Shown here: piece by piece, positions 24,377 to 36,055 of the stretch | How the letters are laid out: every line of letters begins with the position of its first letter | How positions within the stretch are numbered: the stretch's first letter is position 1 | Assembly: GCA_016808115.1 (NCBI GenBank) | Contig: JAEQBH010000193.1 | Location: 2,108,001 to 2,172,000, forward strand | Source: Tetrastigma voinierianum | Lineage: Eukaryota; Streptophyta; Magnoliopsida; Vitales; Vitaceae | Direction of reading: 5' to 3' | DNA length: 64,000 nt | The notes under the pieces: model-generated | What the model saw: the letters and a program-made list of their open reading frames with translations, nothing else | Databases searched by the model: none | What the model was told of the DNA's origin: nothing | Position numbers and translations under genes: made by a program

Positions 24377-24613
24377 TCATCGAATATTTGATTCTTCAAG
24401 TAGTCTGTGTGAACTATAACACATGGGATCCCCAAAATGTATGGCACGAGATTTCTCACAAGCAAAAACTATGGCTAGCATCTTCTTTTCAGTAGTTGAA
24501 TAGTTTTCTTGGGCTTCATTGAAGGTTCTACTAGCATAGTATATGGCTTTGAATATCTTTTCTTTTCTTTGCCCCAATACAGCTCCCATTGTGAAATCAC
24601 TGGCATCACACAT
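24377..24613 (-). pseudogene. RNase H of Ath-2
   Basis: A 78-codon open piece starting MCDASDFTMGAVLGQR and continuing through AIYYASRTFNEAQENYSTTEK, the hallmark of Athila RNase H. The first catalytic Asp (residue 3) and the Glu of the TTEK segment are present. The C-terminal half, with its DH motif, is scrambled. It lies between RT and integrase as expected. Confidence 0.9.
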
Positions 24614-24639
24614 TATTGAATCCGTCCGTTACATTGACC

Positions 24640-25738
24640 ATGATTGGTGTGAACTAATCTGATCTTGATTTCTTCAAAGGCTGCTTTGCAGGAGTCATCA
24701 AAACTAAACTTTGTGTCTTTCTCCAGTAATCTACATAATGGTCTGGCTATTTTTGAGAAGTCTTTGATGAATCTCTCTCATAGATCCATGCCCAAGAAAC
24801 TCCTTACTCCACTTTTACTATTGGCATGGGTGGTTCAAAGTCTTCCCGATGTCGAAACGCTGATTGGTCTACTTGTAGTCCCGTAGCAGAAATTTTGTGA
24901 CTAAGAACAATACCTTCTGTTACCATGAAATGGCATTTTGATTTAAAGCTAATTTGTTTGTCTTTGCGTCTTTGAAACCACTTCATTTCGGATTTGTTTG
25001 AGCGATACTCAAAAGCGGATCCATATCTTTAATGAAGTCACCGGCTCCATAAAAATCTCCATGACCTCTCAACTTAAATGAACATGGAGCATCGCACACC
25101 CCTCACAGAAAAATGCGCCAGGGGCATTTCCGCAGCCCAAATGGCATCCTTACGAAGGCAAGGTGCCATGAATGTGAATGTGGTTTTCTCCTAGTCCTCG
25201 GGTGCAATAGCAAAAATCTGATTAAATCGCCGGAATGCCCATCCAGAAAACAAAAAATAGAGGGTGTCACTAACTTTGTCAACATTTGATCAATGAAAGC
25301 GATAGGAAATGATCTTTCTGGTTCTTTGTGTTAAGCTTAGTGTCGATACATACTCTCCGTCTGTTACAGTTCTTGTGAATTAACTCTGTTTTCATTCGGA
25401 TCTGATGAACCACCTTTCACCAGAACCACATAATTGCAGGCTAACTGATGATCAGGATTGCGCATATATAAGCGATATTCAACCATTGAGCAACCATTCG
25501 ACTACTTTATTCTACATGATTGGGTTCGGTCTTCTTTGATGTTCAACGGATGGTTTTGCATTTTCCTCCGGTAGTATTTTTTATATTAGAAATGATTTGA
25601 TACCTTCATTTCATCTATCGACGTGTCGACTCTGATAATTCTTAAAATTCTGGCCTTACGTTAACCGGCATCAGGTCTAGCGGAGATAATCAGCAGCTTC
25701 TTTTGGTAGCTCTAAGTAAGCATACTTCAGATGATTTG
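24640..25738 (-). pseudogene. Reverse transcriptase of Ath-2 (proximal part next to the B1 insertion)
   Basis: RT motifs in order on -: the NAKPSVEHQRRPNP segment at about 25530-25570, the FCFLDGHSG motif with EDQEKTTF-like codons at 25150-25270, MPFGLR at about 25130-25150, and CHFMVTEGIVLSHKIS at 24804-24986. The catalytic strand at about 25034-25070 reads IFMEPVT in one phase, so the aspartate pair of the family is lost. A stretch of the protease-RT linker was pushed away by the B1 insertion and now lies at 35443-35847. The gene is broken by many stops. Confidence 0.88.
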
Positions 25739-25743
25739 GCAAC
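25739..25743. other. target-site duplication (left) of element B1
   Basis: GCAAC directly before the LTR start TGATTAATG. The identical GCAAC follows the 3' LTR at 35438-35442. A perfect 5-bp duplication is the normal footprint of Gypsy integration. Confidence 0.92.
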
Positions 25744-27412
25744 TGATTAATGCCCAAAAAGTGCAATTTTGAACCCTATATTAAGAATGGGTTTAGTGCT
25801 TTTTACTTTTATGATAATCATATCATTACCACAGAACCCTTAGTGTTCCTAATCTTCTTCAATGTATATGTTTAAATTATTTTGGTTATTTTGAGCTTTT
25901 CTTGTACAGGGTAATCTCGGAGTCAAATGACTAGATCATGAAGTTGGAATTTAAGTCTCAAGCATCAACCAATGAAATCAATGGAAAACGAGGCAAAATG
26001 AGAGAAAATGAAGTGGTTGAAGACGAGAGTGAAGATCATAATCAGGAATTTTATGGGATTATAGAAAATTTTCCATAGATTACGAAAATTTGTGACTACT
26101 GTAAAAATTTAACCTTAAGTAACACAAATTCGCTAGACCACTTCGATTTAGCTGAATCATTTTTTGTGAAAATAATTGATTTAAACTTCTCACAAAAATT
26201 TAAGCTAGCTTAAGCGAGAATTACACAGTATGTAGAAATTGCTCCTACTTAGCGAGAATTTCTTGACTAACTGACTGTTGATTTATACAGTTAATGAAAT
26301 TTCTCGACCCTAAATTTTATTACCTGATCATGCTTTATGATCAATGCTGGCGCTCCAAACTTGTGCTCTTACTTGATTGTCTATAACTTGATGGATTTCA
26401 TAGGTTTTGGTATTTTCATACCTTGTGGGAGGCTTTATATAAGCTATATGTTTTGTAACCTAAGTAACAATGGAGGCAACAATCTATGGAAGAATCTATT
26501 TTTGTAAGGTTTTATTTTTATAAGTAAAGTCCTTTTTATTTTGGGTTTTGTTTTATTTCTTTCTCTCTTCCTCTCTTATCTTTCTACCACTTTCTCAATT
26601 TTATGGCTTTGCCTTCCCTTCTTGGGATGTGGCTCAGAGATGCTTGGTAACCTCCCTCTTGAAGAGGAAGAAGTAGCTTAGGTGGTAGACATGTGCATGT
26701 TGTTCTCTGTATAAAGCTCTGAGTGTAGTATGTTGCGGCCCTTGTATTTTTCAAAACATGGTTGCATAACATTGAATATCATTGTTTGACGTCTCTCATG
26801 CTTGAATCGGTGCATGTCAGTGGGAAGTCGCGTGATTCTTTAGATGGTCTTCCCAGAGCCTCTAAAATGATATTTATATTTCTCAAATTAGGGTTGCATA
26901 GCATTTTAAATGTTGATGATTTGGCCAATACTCCTGGCAGATTATTGATGCTGAATGGTGCTAGAACCCTGGATGATATATTAAATGTTAGTTTAAGCGA
27001 TAAAGGAGCCACTTGCTACCAATGCATGTTGACTCAAATAAAGGTTGTTTTTCAAATGGGTGAGACACGCTAGTTAAACATAGATCTGGTTGCCTGCGGG
27101 GACCATAGTTGGCATATAGGATAAAACAGAGTTTTGTTTATAGCACCCGAGTTAGTTTGGTGTTCTTGAGTTAACTTTTTCACCTTTTTACTTTCGGTTT
27201 TACAATTCTCGGTTTTAAACCATTCCAACATTTTTGAAACACAATTCAAAAATTCAATGAAAGCCCTTATATTTAGCCTGCTGATGGCGACCATTTTAGG
27301 ATGAAACTAAATTACCCAGTGTTGACGCAGACATTATCTTGCGATGGCGACTACGGTGTGGGGCTTAGTGTTCTCTCAATTTATTAGTTAGCTCGGCCTG
27401 CGCCACGAATCA
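25744..27412 (+). repeat. 5' LTR of B1
   Basis: TGATTAATGCCC to CACGAATCA. It carries the family's TTCGCTAG/CTAGCGAA-type motifs (worn here, about 26100-26300), a TATA box at 26438-26444, the TGTAACC motif after it, a pyrimidine-rich leader (about 26540-26600), and a 3' end matching the other family LTRs. It pairs with 33734-35437. Confidence 0.9.
26438..26444 (+). promoter_or_regulatory. TATA box of B1 5' LTR
   Basis: TATATAA within GGCTTTATATAAGC, followed about 20 bp later by TTTTGTAACCTAAGTAAC. The same arrangement occurs in all family LTRs (48848, 53192, 58613, 63919), so it is most likely the LTR promoter. Confidence 0.7.
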
Positions 27413-27414
27413 AA

Positions 27415-27433
27415 TGGCGCCCGTTCTTGGGGA
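27415..27433 (+). other. primer-binding site of B1 (tRNA-Asp type)
   Basis: TGGCGCCCGTTCTTGGGGA, two bases after the LTR end CA. It fits the complement of the plant tRNA-Asp 3' end used by Athila/Tat elements, with one extra C and T substitutions. Confidence 0.85.
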
Positions 27434-27761
27434 TGATTTTAAACTACGATGTTGGATTGAAGTGTACTTGTGATCGCATCCATGGTGAAGGTAACTGCAC
27501 ACCTCGCTTTGGCTTTCAGATTCTGAGAGCTACCAGTTTACAATTAGCGTGCCTGCCTTTGTTCGATTTTGATTTGATTTTGGTTTTCATTGGTGGTTTA
27601 TTTGTTGTGGTTAATTTTAATCTTTGAGTTGTTTGTTATCTTCCATTTGTCTATCAATTATTCGTAGCTTTCTTAATCTTATCTGGCGATGGATAGAACA
27701 CATCGGTGGTGAATCAGGATAATTACAAACTTGACCTAGCGGTGATGGTGCATACGATACC
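27434..27761 (+). other. B1 leader
   Basis: Non-coding leader between PBS and the first gag ATG. It matches 49747-50083 after LTR1 of the right-hand chain. I see nothing else in it. Confidence 0.6.
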
Positions 27762-29560
27762 ATGGATCCCATGCCTGAGAACATGGAGCCAGCTTGAAGA
27801 CCCCATGAGATCGGATACTGTATCAGACGGGGATCCACATCACCTCCCAGAGTTAGTGCCCCGTCTTGTATCACTTCCCCTCTGGCACGAAGATATACTT
27901 GGTGAGAGCATATTGTGCCCCTACTCCCATATCTTGTTATGGAAAATAAAGTCTCGCTATATTAGGGATTTTGAGGAGGTTTGCACCTACCTTTAAGGAA
28001 GGTATGATGGTTTATGGATTTCTTTGAAACTAAAGACATTTCCATTGACTCTAGGACATTGAAGATCTTATTTCAACTCAGGGGCTGGGCCATTAGAAGT
28101 GAGGATTTGGCGCAATTGTCCTGAAGAAGTTTTTCGGTACTGCAGGCAATCTTGAAAGAGATAAATCTATAACACGCTCATGATGGTGAAGTTTTACAGT
28201 GTTGGAAGATTTATGAACCATCGATTGCATGCTCCCATCATGGGTTTGATACTTGGATGTTGGTGAACCATTTCTATGGTAGTATGTCTCTATACATGGC
28301 GGCTCTTTCAGAAACCATGTGGAGCTTTTTAAGCAAACATCCACAGTGAAACCATGGATTCTTAAATTAAAGTAGTGGAAACTTCCTAAGGGTTGGGATG
28401 AACCTAACCTGAAAATTGGATAGGATGAGATCACCCAGTCAACCAAAGGGGTGGGATGTATGCAACACTTTGAAGAAATAGAGATAGAGCTAGGATTCAA
28501 CTACACAAAATGGGAAAGTAGAGGAGCTTGAAATGAAGCGAAACCAAAGAGGTGCTCTATGATGGCCCAAATGATCTTTGGTCAAGTTCTTATGATTTTC
28601 CAATCCACATTGCACCAGCGAACGGTGTCACATGGCCCACTGCGATTGAAGGATTTGATCTTCTCGAGGTATTACCAAAACCTTTGTAGGACCAATACAA
28701 ACCTGACAATCCATTGCTCCACATATATGGTATTTTCCACAATTCAGTTGGAATCACCACAATCTTGCATGGACCCAACCCCACTGCCTATGCCCAGTTT
28801 GCCCAAGCCTCAGGTTTGGTTTTTCCCTCAAACCACAACAGCCCACATCACTCTTCTCCGGTGGAACAAGCTATATTATCGATTGCAAAGTGGAAGGAGT
28901 GGTGAGTAACTGTTAGGGACAAAAGGGAACAATGCTGGCCCTTGAAGGATTGATCTTGTAGAAAATTGCACCTAATAAGAATAGATGGGCTTGAGCAATC
29001 TCAACTGAAGAAAAAGTGTTGCCCCCTCATTTGATCACTAAGGATGACAAGTTGCTGGAAGTACAGAAAAGGAGGTTTAATCGCGAGAAGCAGGTTCCAA
29101 GGCCGAAAGGAATTCGCGAAGTGGATCAGTCGACGACCGGGGAATGGATGAGTTCGAGCCCATATATGAGAAGTGGAAAGAGTTGATCATTTATGCCAAA
29201 ATTTTGTTGAAGAACCTAGGCAAGGAGAAGAATTTAACTGGCATATTCTCCTGAGAGGAGGATTCAATGAAATGCGCATACCACTCATTCCCTGAAAACA
29301 CTTGAGGAAGAAGCGACTCAACAAGCGGGCATTCTTGCGAGGTTTTAAACAGTGAAGTTGTCTCCCTTCTTTAGTTTCATCAACAGTCCACAGCACAAGA
29401 ATTTTGAGGATCTTGCCACAAATCAAAAGGGATTAGGCATTGAGAAAAGCATTTCTCGGAACATGTCGGTGCCATAATTCAAAGCAAATACGCTACGTCA
29501 AATAGAAGATCACGGATCTCCGCGAATTGATTATTATTGGTGGAATTTGCCGAAGACCTT
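27762..29560 (+). pseudogene. gag remnant of B1
   Basis: Likely start ATGGATCCCATGCC at 27762, equivalent to 50084 in the right-hand chain. Broken frames follow Athila-clade gag order. Around 27900-28000 are codons for the PYSHILL and IRDFEEVCTYL segments (start of the capsid-like domain). About 28170-28330 is the middle of the domain, much shifted. At 28857-28880 lies the EQAIL segment of the gag C-terminal helix that recurs at 51181, 54626 and 60041. Gag would build the virus-like particle that packages the RNA. The open piece at 28093-28500 on - is an antisense shadow. Confidence 0.78.
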
Positions 29561-30106
29561 AACGATTTGAGGTGATGGAACTAATCTGCGGTATTGGTAT
29601 ACAGCGGTTGATCTGGTGAACCAACTGCGAAATATCACTCTCATTGGTAGATGATCGTTAGAAATCCCTAAGGGATAGTTGGGGATGTCTTAGTGAAGAT
29701 AGACAAATTCTACTACCGGTGATTTTGTGGTACTTGACAACAGACCAGGCCTTTTTGCTAGTGAACCCGATCATGTACCGATCATCTTAGGAAGATCCAT
29801 TTCGGCGCGATGCGATAATAAATTAGGGAATGAGTCATGCAATTAACTTTGGTAACATGACCATGGAGTTGAATATCTTTCATTGAACAACAAACAGCAG
29901 TTGCTAGGAAATTGAAAATCAAATTTCTGATGAGGTTGTTTCAATTGATGGGTCTGAAAGCTCTGAGTGTCGGAAATCTGGGTGATCAGCGAAATGAAGA
30001 TATATTGGTCTTGCCATGACACCCCTTTGCGAGCCAATTGCTCCGAATTCAGCGCCATTTCGAGAACGGATCAACGATTGGGCACAAACCATGGAATTAG
30101 CCCGAA
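29561..30106 (+). pseudogene. Protease remnant of B1
   Basis: Aspartic protease of the Athila type in broken phase. About 29660-29720 gives IPKGIV and DVLVKIDKFYY-like codons, then DFVVLD (about 29720-29735), and the ILGRS flap-end segment at about 29785-29805. The tail (about 29838-29905) reads LTFGNMTMELNIFHLNN in shifting phase, the conserved stretch just after protease. The catalytic D-(S/L)-G motif near 29600 is not readable. After 30106 comes GGGGTTGAGGAGAT and then non-coding DNA: RT never begins. Confidence 0.75.
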
Positions 30107-30983
30107 CAACTGGGGGTTGAGGAGATCATTCTCCTTGACCCCATAGTCATCGAAATTGAGCGGATTTAGGGTGTTTTCAAAAGCAGTGGAGGTTCACGAT
30201 TTTTACTATTTTCTGTCTTAAGTTAAGTTAATTGTGTTAGTGTTTCATTTATTTTCAAAAATTTTTTAACTTAGTATTTTTCATTTTCTAGTGATTTAAT
30301 TAGTATAGCATTGTGTGTTGTGTGTTTTTAAATTTTAATTACGATTACATATATTAAATTTATAATAATAATTTTTATATATTAATTAATTAAGTTAAAA
30401 TTTTTTGAAATACAGGTAATTATGTCCGGTTTGAAATTGGTCGCTCCAAAAATGGAGGAAATTTGGAGGGAAGACTCTTCGATGGATTGGATGTTTATAT
30501 AAATCGGGGGGGGTGGGTATCAAAATACCACTTCATTCTTCTTTCACATTCTTCTTTCCGCGAGGCCACGAGAGAGGCTATCTTAACACCTTGCCCGCAC
30601 CGTCCCTTGAGCCTTCGGCCTTCCCTCACTTCTGTGACGAGCCGACTTTTCTTCACCCAACAGTCTACACCCTTACCTTACGAGCCACGGCCCCAGGTTG
30701 CTACCCGATCTCGGCACGCACGAGAGCCTGCCCAGAGGCCTTGATGAGCTTCACGGCGGTACATCGCTATAGTACCTTAGTTCAACCCCGATTGCCACGC
30801 CTTAGCATCGATCACATTTCAGAGCCACGATTTGCAGTTCAGGGCCATTTATATAGTCATTAGTTCGAGATTTGCTTGCTTGAGGCCTTTCGGTAGCCTT
30901 GAAGATCTTCGGTTCGAGATAGTCTGGCGATTATATTTTGATTGAAATTGACCCTTTTAGTATTTTATTTACGCTGCTCGGAT
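30107..30983 (+). other. AT-rich spacer between protease and env-like ORF of B1
   Basis: The first 300 bp are AT-rich with no ORF. TTTGAAATACAG at about 30405-30416 looks like a plant 3' splice site. A TATA-like element follows at 30494-30504, and then a CT-rich leader (30530-30560) and GC-richer sequence leading to the ORF at 30984. Frames at 30463-30744 and 30513-30863 overlap in different phases and carry no known motif. Confidence 0.5.
30494..30504 (+). promoter_or_regulatory. possible TATA box upstream of the env-like ORF
   Basis: TTTATATAAAT, 480 bp upstream of the env-like start, followed by a G run and a CT-rich stretch resembling a transcript leader. A possible internal promoter; inference only. 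Confidence 0.35.
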
Positions 30984-32392
30984 ATGGTTCGTACTCGGGG
31001 TAGATCCCGATCGCCGACCACCGAGTGAGATTTAGCGCTGAGAGGCCCGGCTTTCGGTCCCGGCTCTGTACCATCACCGGTCGAGAGCGTGCTCCGAGAG
31101 CGCGAGTTTAGGCGTTATCGGACTGGATGGGACCAGGGCCCCATCGTGCGTACCACGGAGGAGGATTAGGAGGGCGGCCCTCGGCAGGCCGCACATCGAG
31201 ACCCCAGGCGGGAATCATCATCTTCCTCGGCCTCCCCGTCCCCGATTACTCGGTCTGCACGGAGCGACTTCATCCTGTCAATTGTCGGACATACGAGGAT
31301 CGAGACCCTTATTCGTAGGGAACCGTTCGGGGAGTAATGCGACTCCTTCTTGAGAGAGTTTCATCGAGTCATTTTATGACATCCGCGTGAGGCGACCGGA
31401 ATCACCGGGGTCTTTGGTGTCGAGGAGTACTCACTCCTACCCTTCATGACTCCGCGGCAGTTTTATTACCCAAGAGTGGTGCGGTAGTTCTACCACTCTA
31501 TGACATCCAGGGAGACAGACGGTCCACTAGAGATTCAGGTTCGGTATAGATGGCCATGCTGGTGTACTCGGGCCAGCCGATATTTCAGCGACATTGGGAT
31601 TCGCATGCAGCCTGCGCGGTCGGAGGATTCTGAGCTTGGGCCCACGCCTCCGCAGGGGAGATGGTCAGGCAGAACATCAACGCTGTGGTCGATGTTCTCA
31701 CGGGGCGGCTTCCACCTCGGATGCTGCTGATTGACCGCGCTGCGTACCTGACTTGTTCCCTACTGCGGCATTATGTGCGAGAGGAGGCCATCACGGAGGC
31801 ACTTCACGGATCTCGGGGATTTTGGTTCGACCCTACATTTGGTGATGGCTTCCTGTTGCGGTTGAGGAGAAGGTCCATGGAGGACGCCGGCGGAGAGCAT
31901 CCCACTACTGATCTGCAGGAGACTCTGTATGCTATGTTCTCGGCGGATCGGATTCAGAGGAGCCAGGCCCAGAATGAGGAGCTAGATGTCTACATATAGT
32001 GTCGGTAGGCAGGGTTATGACTATGCCCGTCTCATTCATACGACCACGGGGTAGGGAGGAGGTCAGGGTCGGAGAATTTGAGGACCACCACACGGAGATG
32101 ATATGCGCCTGAGCGAGTGAAGGACTCCCGTTCGGATCGTTCTCCATCTCCTCCACATGCTACATCGGTGCGGCCGGATACTCCAGGGCCTTCTACAGTC
32201 ATTACATCATTCATACAGGAATTACATCCGTCTTGCTTCGAGAGAGATAGCTGGTGTGATGGATGCCATGCGCTCGCTAACGACCTTCTACGGGCTGCCG
32301 AGGATCGAAGGTTGGCGATTGCCATTCTATCTTTGACTCGGTTAGCAGCCCGTCCGGGTCTTCCTCGTGATCACATGAGGAGCCCGCGCTGA
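30984..32392 (+). pseudogene. Env-like (third ORF) protein of B1
   Basis: Begins with ATG at 30984 giving MVRTRGRSRSPTTE, a basic Ser/Arg-rich start seen in dicot Athila third ORFs, then a stop. The domain body appears in shifting frames: the FMTPRQFYYPRVVR segment then FYHSMTS at about 31440-31505 (separated by an in-frame TAG), a 112-codon open piece at 31661-31999 with LPPRMLLIDRAAYLTCSLLRH and the ALHGSRGFWFDPTFGDGFLL segment, and a C-terminal piece at 32117-32392 with a DRSPSPP low-complexity stretch and a helical end. This matches the 'putative plant transposon protein' domain, PF20167 as I recall it. The function in the family is unknown, and no signal peptide or clear membrane helix can be read. 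GC content is well above the flanks. Confidence 0.78.
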
Positions 32393-33721
32393 TGCGACTT
32401 CATTGGATGTTATTTGCCGGCGGCGGTTTGAACCACCACCACCACGCGGCGGTGAGATTGGTTAGGTTTCTTACGATTTTTGTTTAGTTATCGGCTTTAT
32501 CAAGCGCCTCACGATCTTGATTAGGATTTATGTATTAGCCATAGTAGGCGGTGATATTTTTGTTTAGCTTACCATTGTATTGCGCCACCTTTATTCATTT
32601 AGCTATTCGGATTTATATATATACAGCTTTTTGTACATATCATGTTTTGTGCTTCCACTATGTTTAAATGTGTTTTTCTTTTCAATTGAACAATTGAATT
32701 GCTACAATTGGACAATTGAATTGCTTCATATTGAGAAATTGAATCACTTTTTATCACATATCTTCCAGAACTGACTTCCGTGAATTAAATTTTGGTGATT
32801 GAGTTCTGCATGCTCAACTTGAAATTTCCTGTATGCTAATTCACACCTTTACTCCAGTTGTTCAATAAATTTGTGAATTTGTTCGCCTCCTTTCACTTTG
32901 CATAGCTAGGCCTTAAGTATGTTGGTAACCTAGGATAGGTTTGTGTTACTTCGGTTGAAGGCGATGATGTCTTCCAAAGGAAAAGAAAGAAGAAGCAAAA
33001 GAAAGAAAAAAAAAAAGGAAAAACGAAAAGAAAAATAAAGTAGGTGAAGTTTTGCCTTGAAACCCGAGCACGGTCAGCGGGTGTATGGCGAAAGCAACTG
33101 AAACGATACTTTTTAAGCACCCTGTTGGTTGGGAGTCATCGTTTAGTGTTCGTTACATGGGTGGATAGGTGAGTTTAATGACTTGTGGGTGCTTAATTTT
33201 GAAGTCATTCGGTCAGGGTGACCTTTAGGTTAATTGGTCAAGTGATCCTTTTTGACTTGATGCCTAAACCTTAATTGGTTGCAGGTCATCGGTGGACCCA
33301 GTTACACGGACTTTGGTGAAATCGAATTTTAAGCATTGCATCTACATTATAATTGAAAAGAAAGAAAAGGGTGTAACTATTAGCCCTATCTAGGTTGTTC
33401 AACAACTTGAGCCATGTCGATTCACTGAGTTGGGGAGGTGGCAATTTTTCGCGGAGTTTATTAGCTTAATACGGTTACATAAAGACCCATTAGACTTAGG
33501 TGGAAATTGAGTTGAGGTATGGATCCAATGACCTCTGATTGTTCTTGTATGGTTTTGATTCTTTCATATCGGTTTACAACTTTGATTTCAATTTCTCAGT
33601 TTAAAAGGTAAAGGATTTATATGTATATAAACCCTTTTTGAATCATAACCTTTTTTACACCAAATCACCACATGCATGTACTTTTCTTTATTTTGCATTC
33701 GTAAGGGACTATAGCGATTTC
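32393..33721 (+). other. 3' untranslated tract of B1
   Basis: Non-coding. The part from about 32900 matches 57060-57880 and 62420-63200: an A/G-rich tract (32978-33035), the CTTGAAACCCGAGCACGG segment, and GACTTTGGTGAAATCGAA. It links B1 to the right-hand non-autonomous family through a shared 3' end. Confidence 0.7.
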
Positions 33722-33733
33722 GGTTGGGGAGTG
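33722..33733 (+). other. polypurine tract of B1
   Basis: GGTTGGGGAGTG directly before LTR start TGATTAATG. Compare 57878-57889 and 63209-63220. Confidence 0.8.
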
Positions 33734-35437
33734 TGATTAATGCCCAAAGTGCAATTTGAACCCTATATTAGATAGGTTTTTGAGTGCTTTTGCGCATTAA
33801 TCATGTCATTATACAATTGTAGTGTTCTAATCTTCTTAGTAGCACTTATGCCATTTAGGGTATTTTGGTTGTTTGCGGGCTTTTTTGCACACTTTTTTTG
33901 AGTCGATCTCGAGGTCAAATGATGAATCATGGTTGGAATTGAAGTCTCGGCCATCAAACGACCCAAGAATCAATGAAAACCAAAGGCAAAATGAAGAAAA
34001 TGCTGATGCGGGTTGAGACGGAGTGAAGATCACCAATGCGAGGAATTTTAGCTAGGATTGCGAAAATTTTAGCTAAGATTCTGAATTTCGCAACCTTAGC
34101 GAAAATTTACGCAACCTTAAGCTAACACCAAACTAAGCTAGACCATGAGTTTAAGCTAGGCATCATTTTTAAGCGAAAATAATTGGTTTAAACTTCTCAC
34201 AAAAATTTCGCTGGCTTGGCGAAATTTATTTAATAAGCGAAATTGCTCACCCTTAGCGAGAATTTCTTGTTTCGCTGGGCACGTTGATTTCGCTAGTTAG
34301 CGGGAATTCCTCGATAGCGAAATTTGATTACTCGTCATTAACGTAATTAATGCCCGAACCGCCTCCAAACTTGGTATATTACTTGTTATCTATAACTTAG
34401 CGATTTCATGGGTTTTTTGGTATTTTCATACCTTGTGGAGCTATGTAAGCCCCTCTTGTTTTGTAACCCTAAGTAACAATGGAGCAACAATCGTGGAGGA
34501 AGATATTTTTGTAAATAAAGTCTTTTATTTTGGGTTTTGTTTTTATTTCTTTTTCTCTCTTCTCTCCTCTTTCTCTCCCTTTCATTTTGAACACCCCTCA
34601 CGGGGATGACGACTCGAGATGCTTGGTAAGCCTCCTTTCTTCTTGAAGAGGAAGGAAATTTAGCTTGGTGGTGAAGGCGTGTCATGTTGTTCTCTTGTGC
34701 TAAAGCTCACGGTGGTGTATTTATGGCCCTTGTATTTTCAAGAAACATGGTTGCATAACATTGAATATCATTAATTTGTAATACTCTCCATGCTTTAGAA
34801 TCCAGTGCATATTGTTGAGAGAAGTCTTGCGATTAACAGATAGTGCTGCGAGCCTCTAAAATGATATTTATATTTCTCAAATTAGGGTTGCATAGCATTT
34901 AATGTTATTGATTTGGCCAATACTCTCCATGCTTTAGGACTATTGTTCTTTAGATGGTCTTTACGAGCCTCTGAGATGATATTAAATGTTAGGGTTTTAA
35001 ACAGTAAAGGAGCCATAACTACATAACACACTGTATTGACTCAAATAGGGTTGTTTCATGGGTGAGTTTGCTAGTTAAACATAGATCCGGTTATGCCGGG
35101 GACTATAGGTTGCTTGTCATAACGAGGATAAACAGGGACACTTGTTTGCCCAACACGCAAGTTGATGACCCTAATTGCTTCAAAAGTTAACTTTTTTCAC
35201 CTTTACTTTCAGTTTTAATTCTCGATTTTCAAACCATTCCCAACATTTTGAAACACAATTCCAAAAGTCCAAATAGAAAGCCTTGCAACTGTGCAGCGTG
35301 CAAACCATTTTAGGATGAAAACGTCAGGTGTTCGACCACTGAACCCTTATCACTGCGGTAGCTTGACTGACGATGGTAGGAACTTAGGTGTATATAAATT
35401 TTGTTGATTTTAGCTCAGCCTACTGTGGCACGAATCA
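33734..35437 (+). repeat. 3' LTR of B1
   Basis: TGATTAATGCCC to CACGAATCA, the partner of 25744-27412. The TTCGC / GCGAA motif block is at about 34050-34340. The TATA position reads TATGTAA here (about 34443), so it is mutated relative to the 5' copy. Small frames inside are not conserved between the two LTRs. Confidence 0.9.
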
Positions 35438-35442
35438 GCAAC
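35438..35442. other. target-site duplication (right) of element B1
   Basis: GCAAC, identical to 25739-25743. Confidence 0.92.
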
Positions 35443-35847
35443 TCTTTTAAAACTAACCCTTCTACACTGGTCTCTTGATGAAATTCCTTCTCTTCATTTT
35501 TATCTCCATTGTCAATTCTGTTTTGTTTAAGACTCATCACTTTTTCGATGAGTCATAATGATGTCTTCGGAAAATAAGATTAACACCTTGAATCTTGGGA
35601 AATTCATCTCATTTTCGACGATAGGAAGTTGAGCATTACAATCATAATAACATTCGAGTTGTTGAGATGAGACATCATCTACTAACTTGTAATCTTCCCT
35701 ATGCGTGTCTAAGTGCCAGGCTTTGGGGACGATTGAAGTCGGTGCTTCTTCTCGACCACGAGTGAGAACTCATACGCATATCCTATTCTGATCTCCGGGT
35801 TGCTGGGAATGGCCTTCCTAGCAACGAGAGGGACTTGTGAATCTTCT
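35443..35847 (-). pseudogene. Protease-RT linker of Ath-2 (distal part)
   Basis: Continues Ath-2 pol on the far side of the B1 insertion. No clean motif is readable beyond acidic codons typical of this linker. Assigned by position between protease (35848) and RT (25738). Confidence 0.55.
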
Positions 35848-36042
35848 TCAATGTCGGAGGATGATAAAGTCGACAGGGAAAAACTCTCCCCACCTTAACA
35901 AGCACGTCTTGATGACTCCTTCGGGTTTCACCATTGTTATCACGCCATTTGAGAGAGTAACAGTGAGTGGAGATGGCCGCCCCAAACTTAATTTCCTTGC
36001 AACGGATAATGGCATTAAGTTTATCTGTACTGGAGTCCGCAA
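35848..36042 (-). pseudogene. Protease of Ath-2
   Basis: A 64-codon open piece with INLMPLSVARKLSLG, then TVTLSNGVI, KPEGVI and FFPVDFIILR, following the Athila aspartic protease through its body. The catalytic triad region just before INLMPLS is damaged: the codons give ALCG or RTPVQ instead of an acidic D-x-G. The enzyme would cut gag-pol. It lies directly after gag, in the family's normal order. Confidence 0.85.
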
Positions 36043-36055
36043 AGCCTTTTGAATT

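Larger units (their letters stand above)
25744..35437 (+). mobile_element. Athila-clade element B1 with gag-protease and env-like gene but no RT/RH/INT
   Basis: Complete 9.7 kb element: 5' LTR 25744-27412, tRNA-Asp type PBS, gag-protease remnant (27762 to about 30106), AT-rich spacer, env-like ORF remnant (30984-32392), 3' untranslated tract, PPT, 3' LTR 33734-35437, flanked by GCAAC. No trace of RT, RNase H or integrase lies between protease and env. It is inserted in the protease-RT region of Ath-2, on the opposite strand. Confidence 0.9.

Noticed and set aside
28093..28500. 135-codon - strand frame
   Set aside because: Antisense to B1 gag; no motif, and the sense strand follows gag order.
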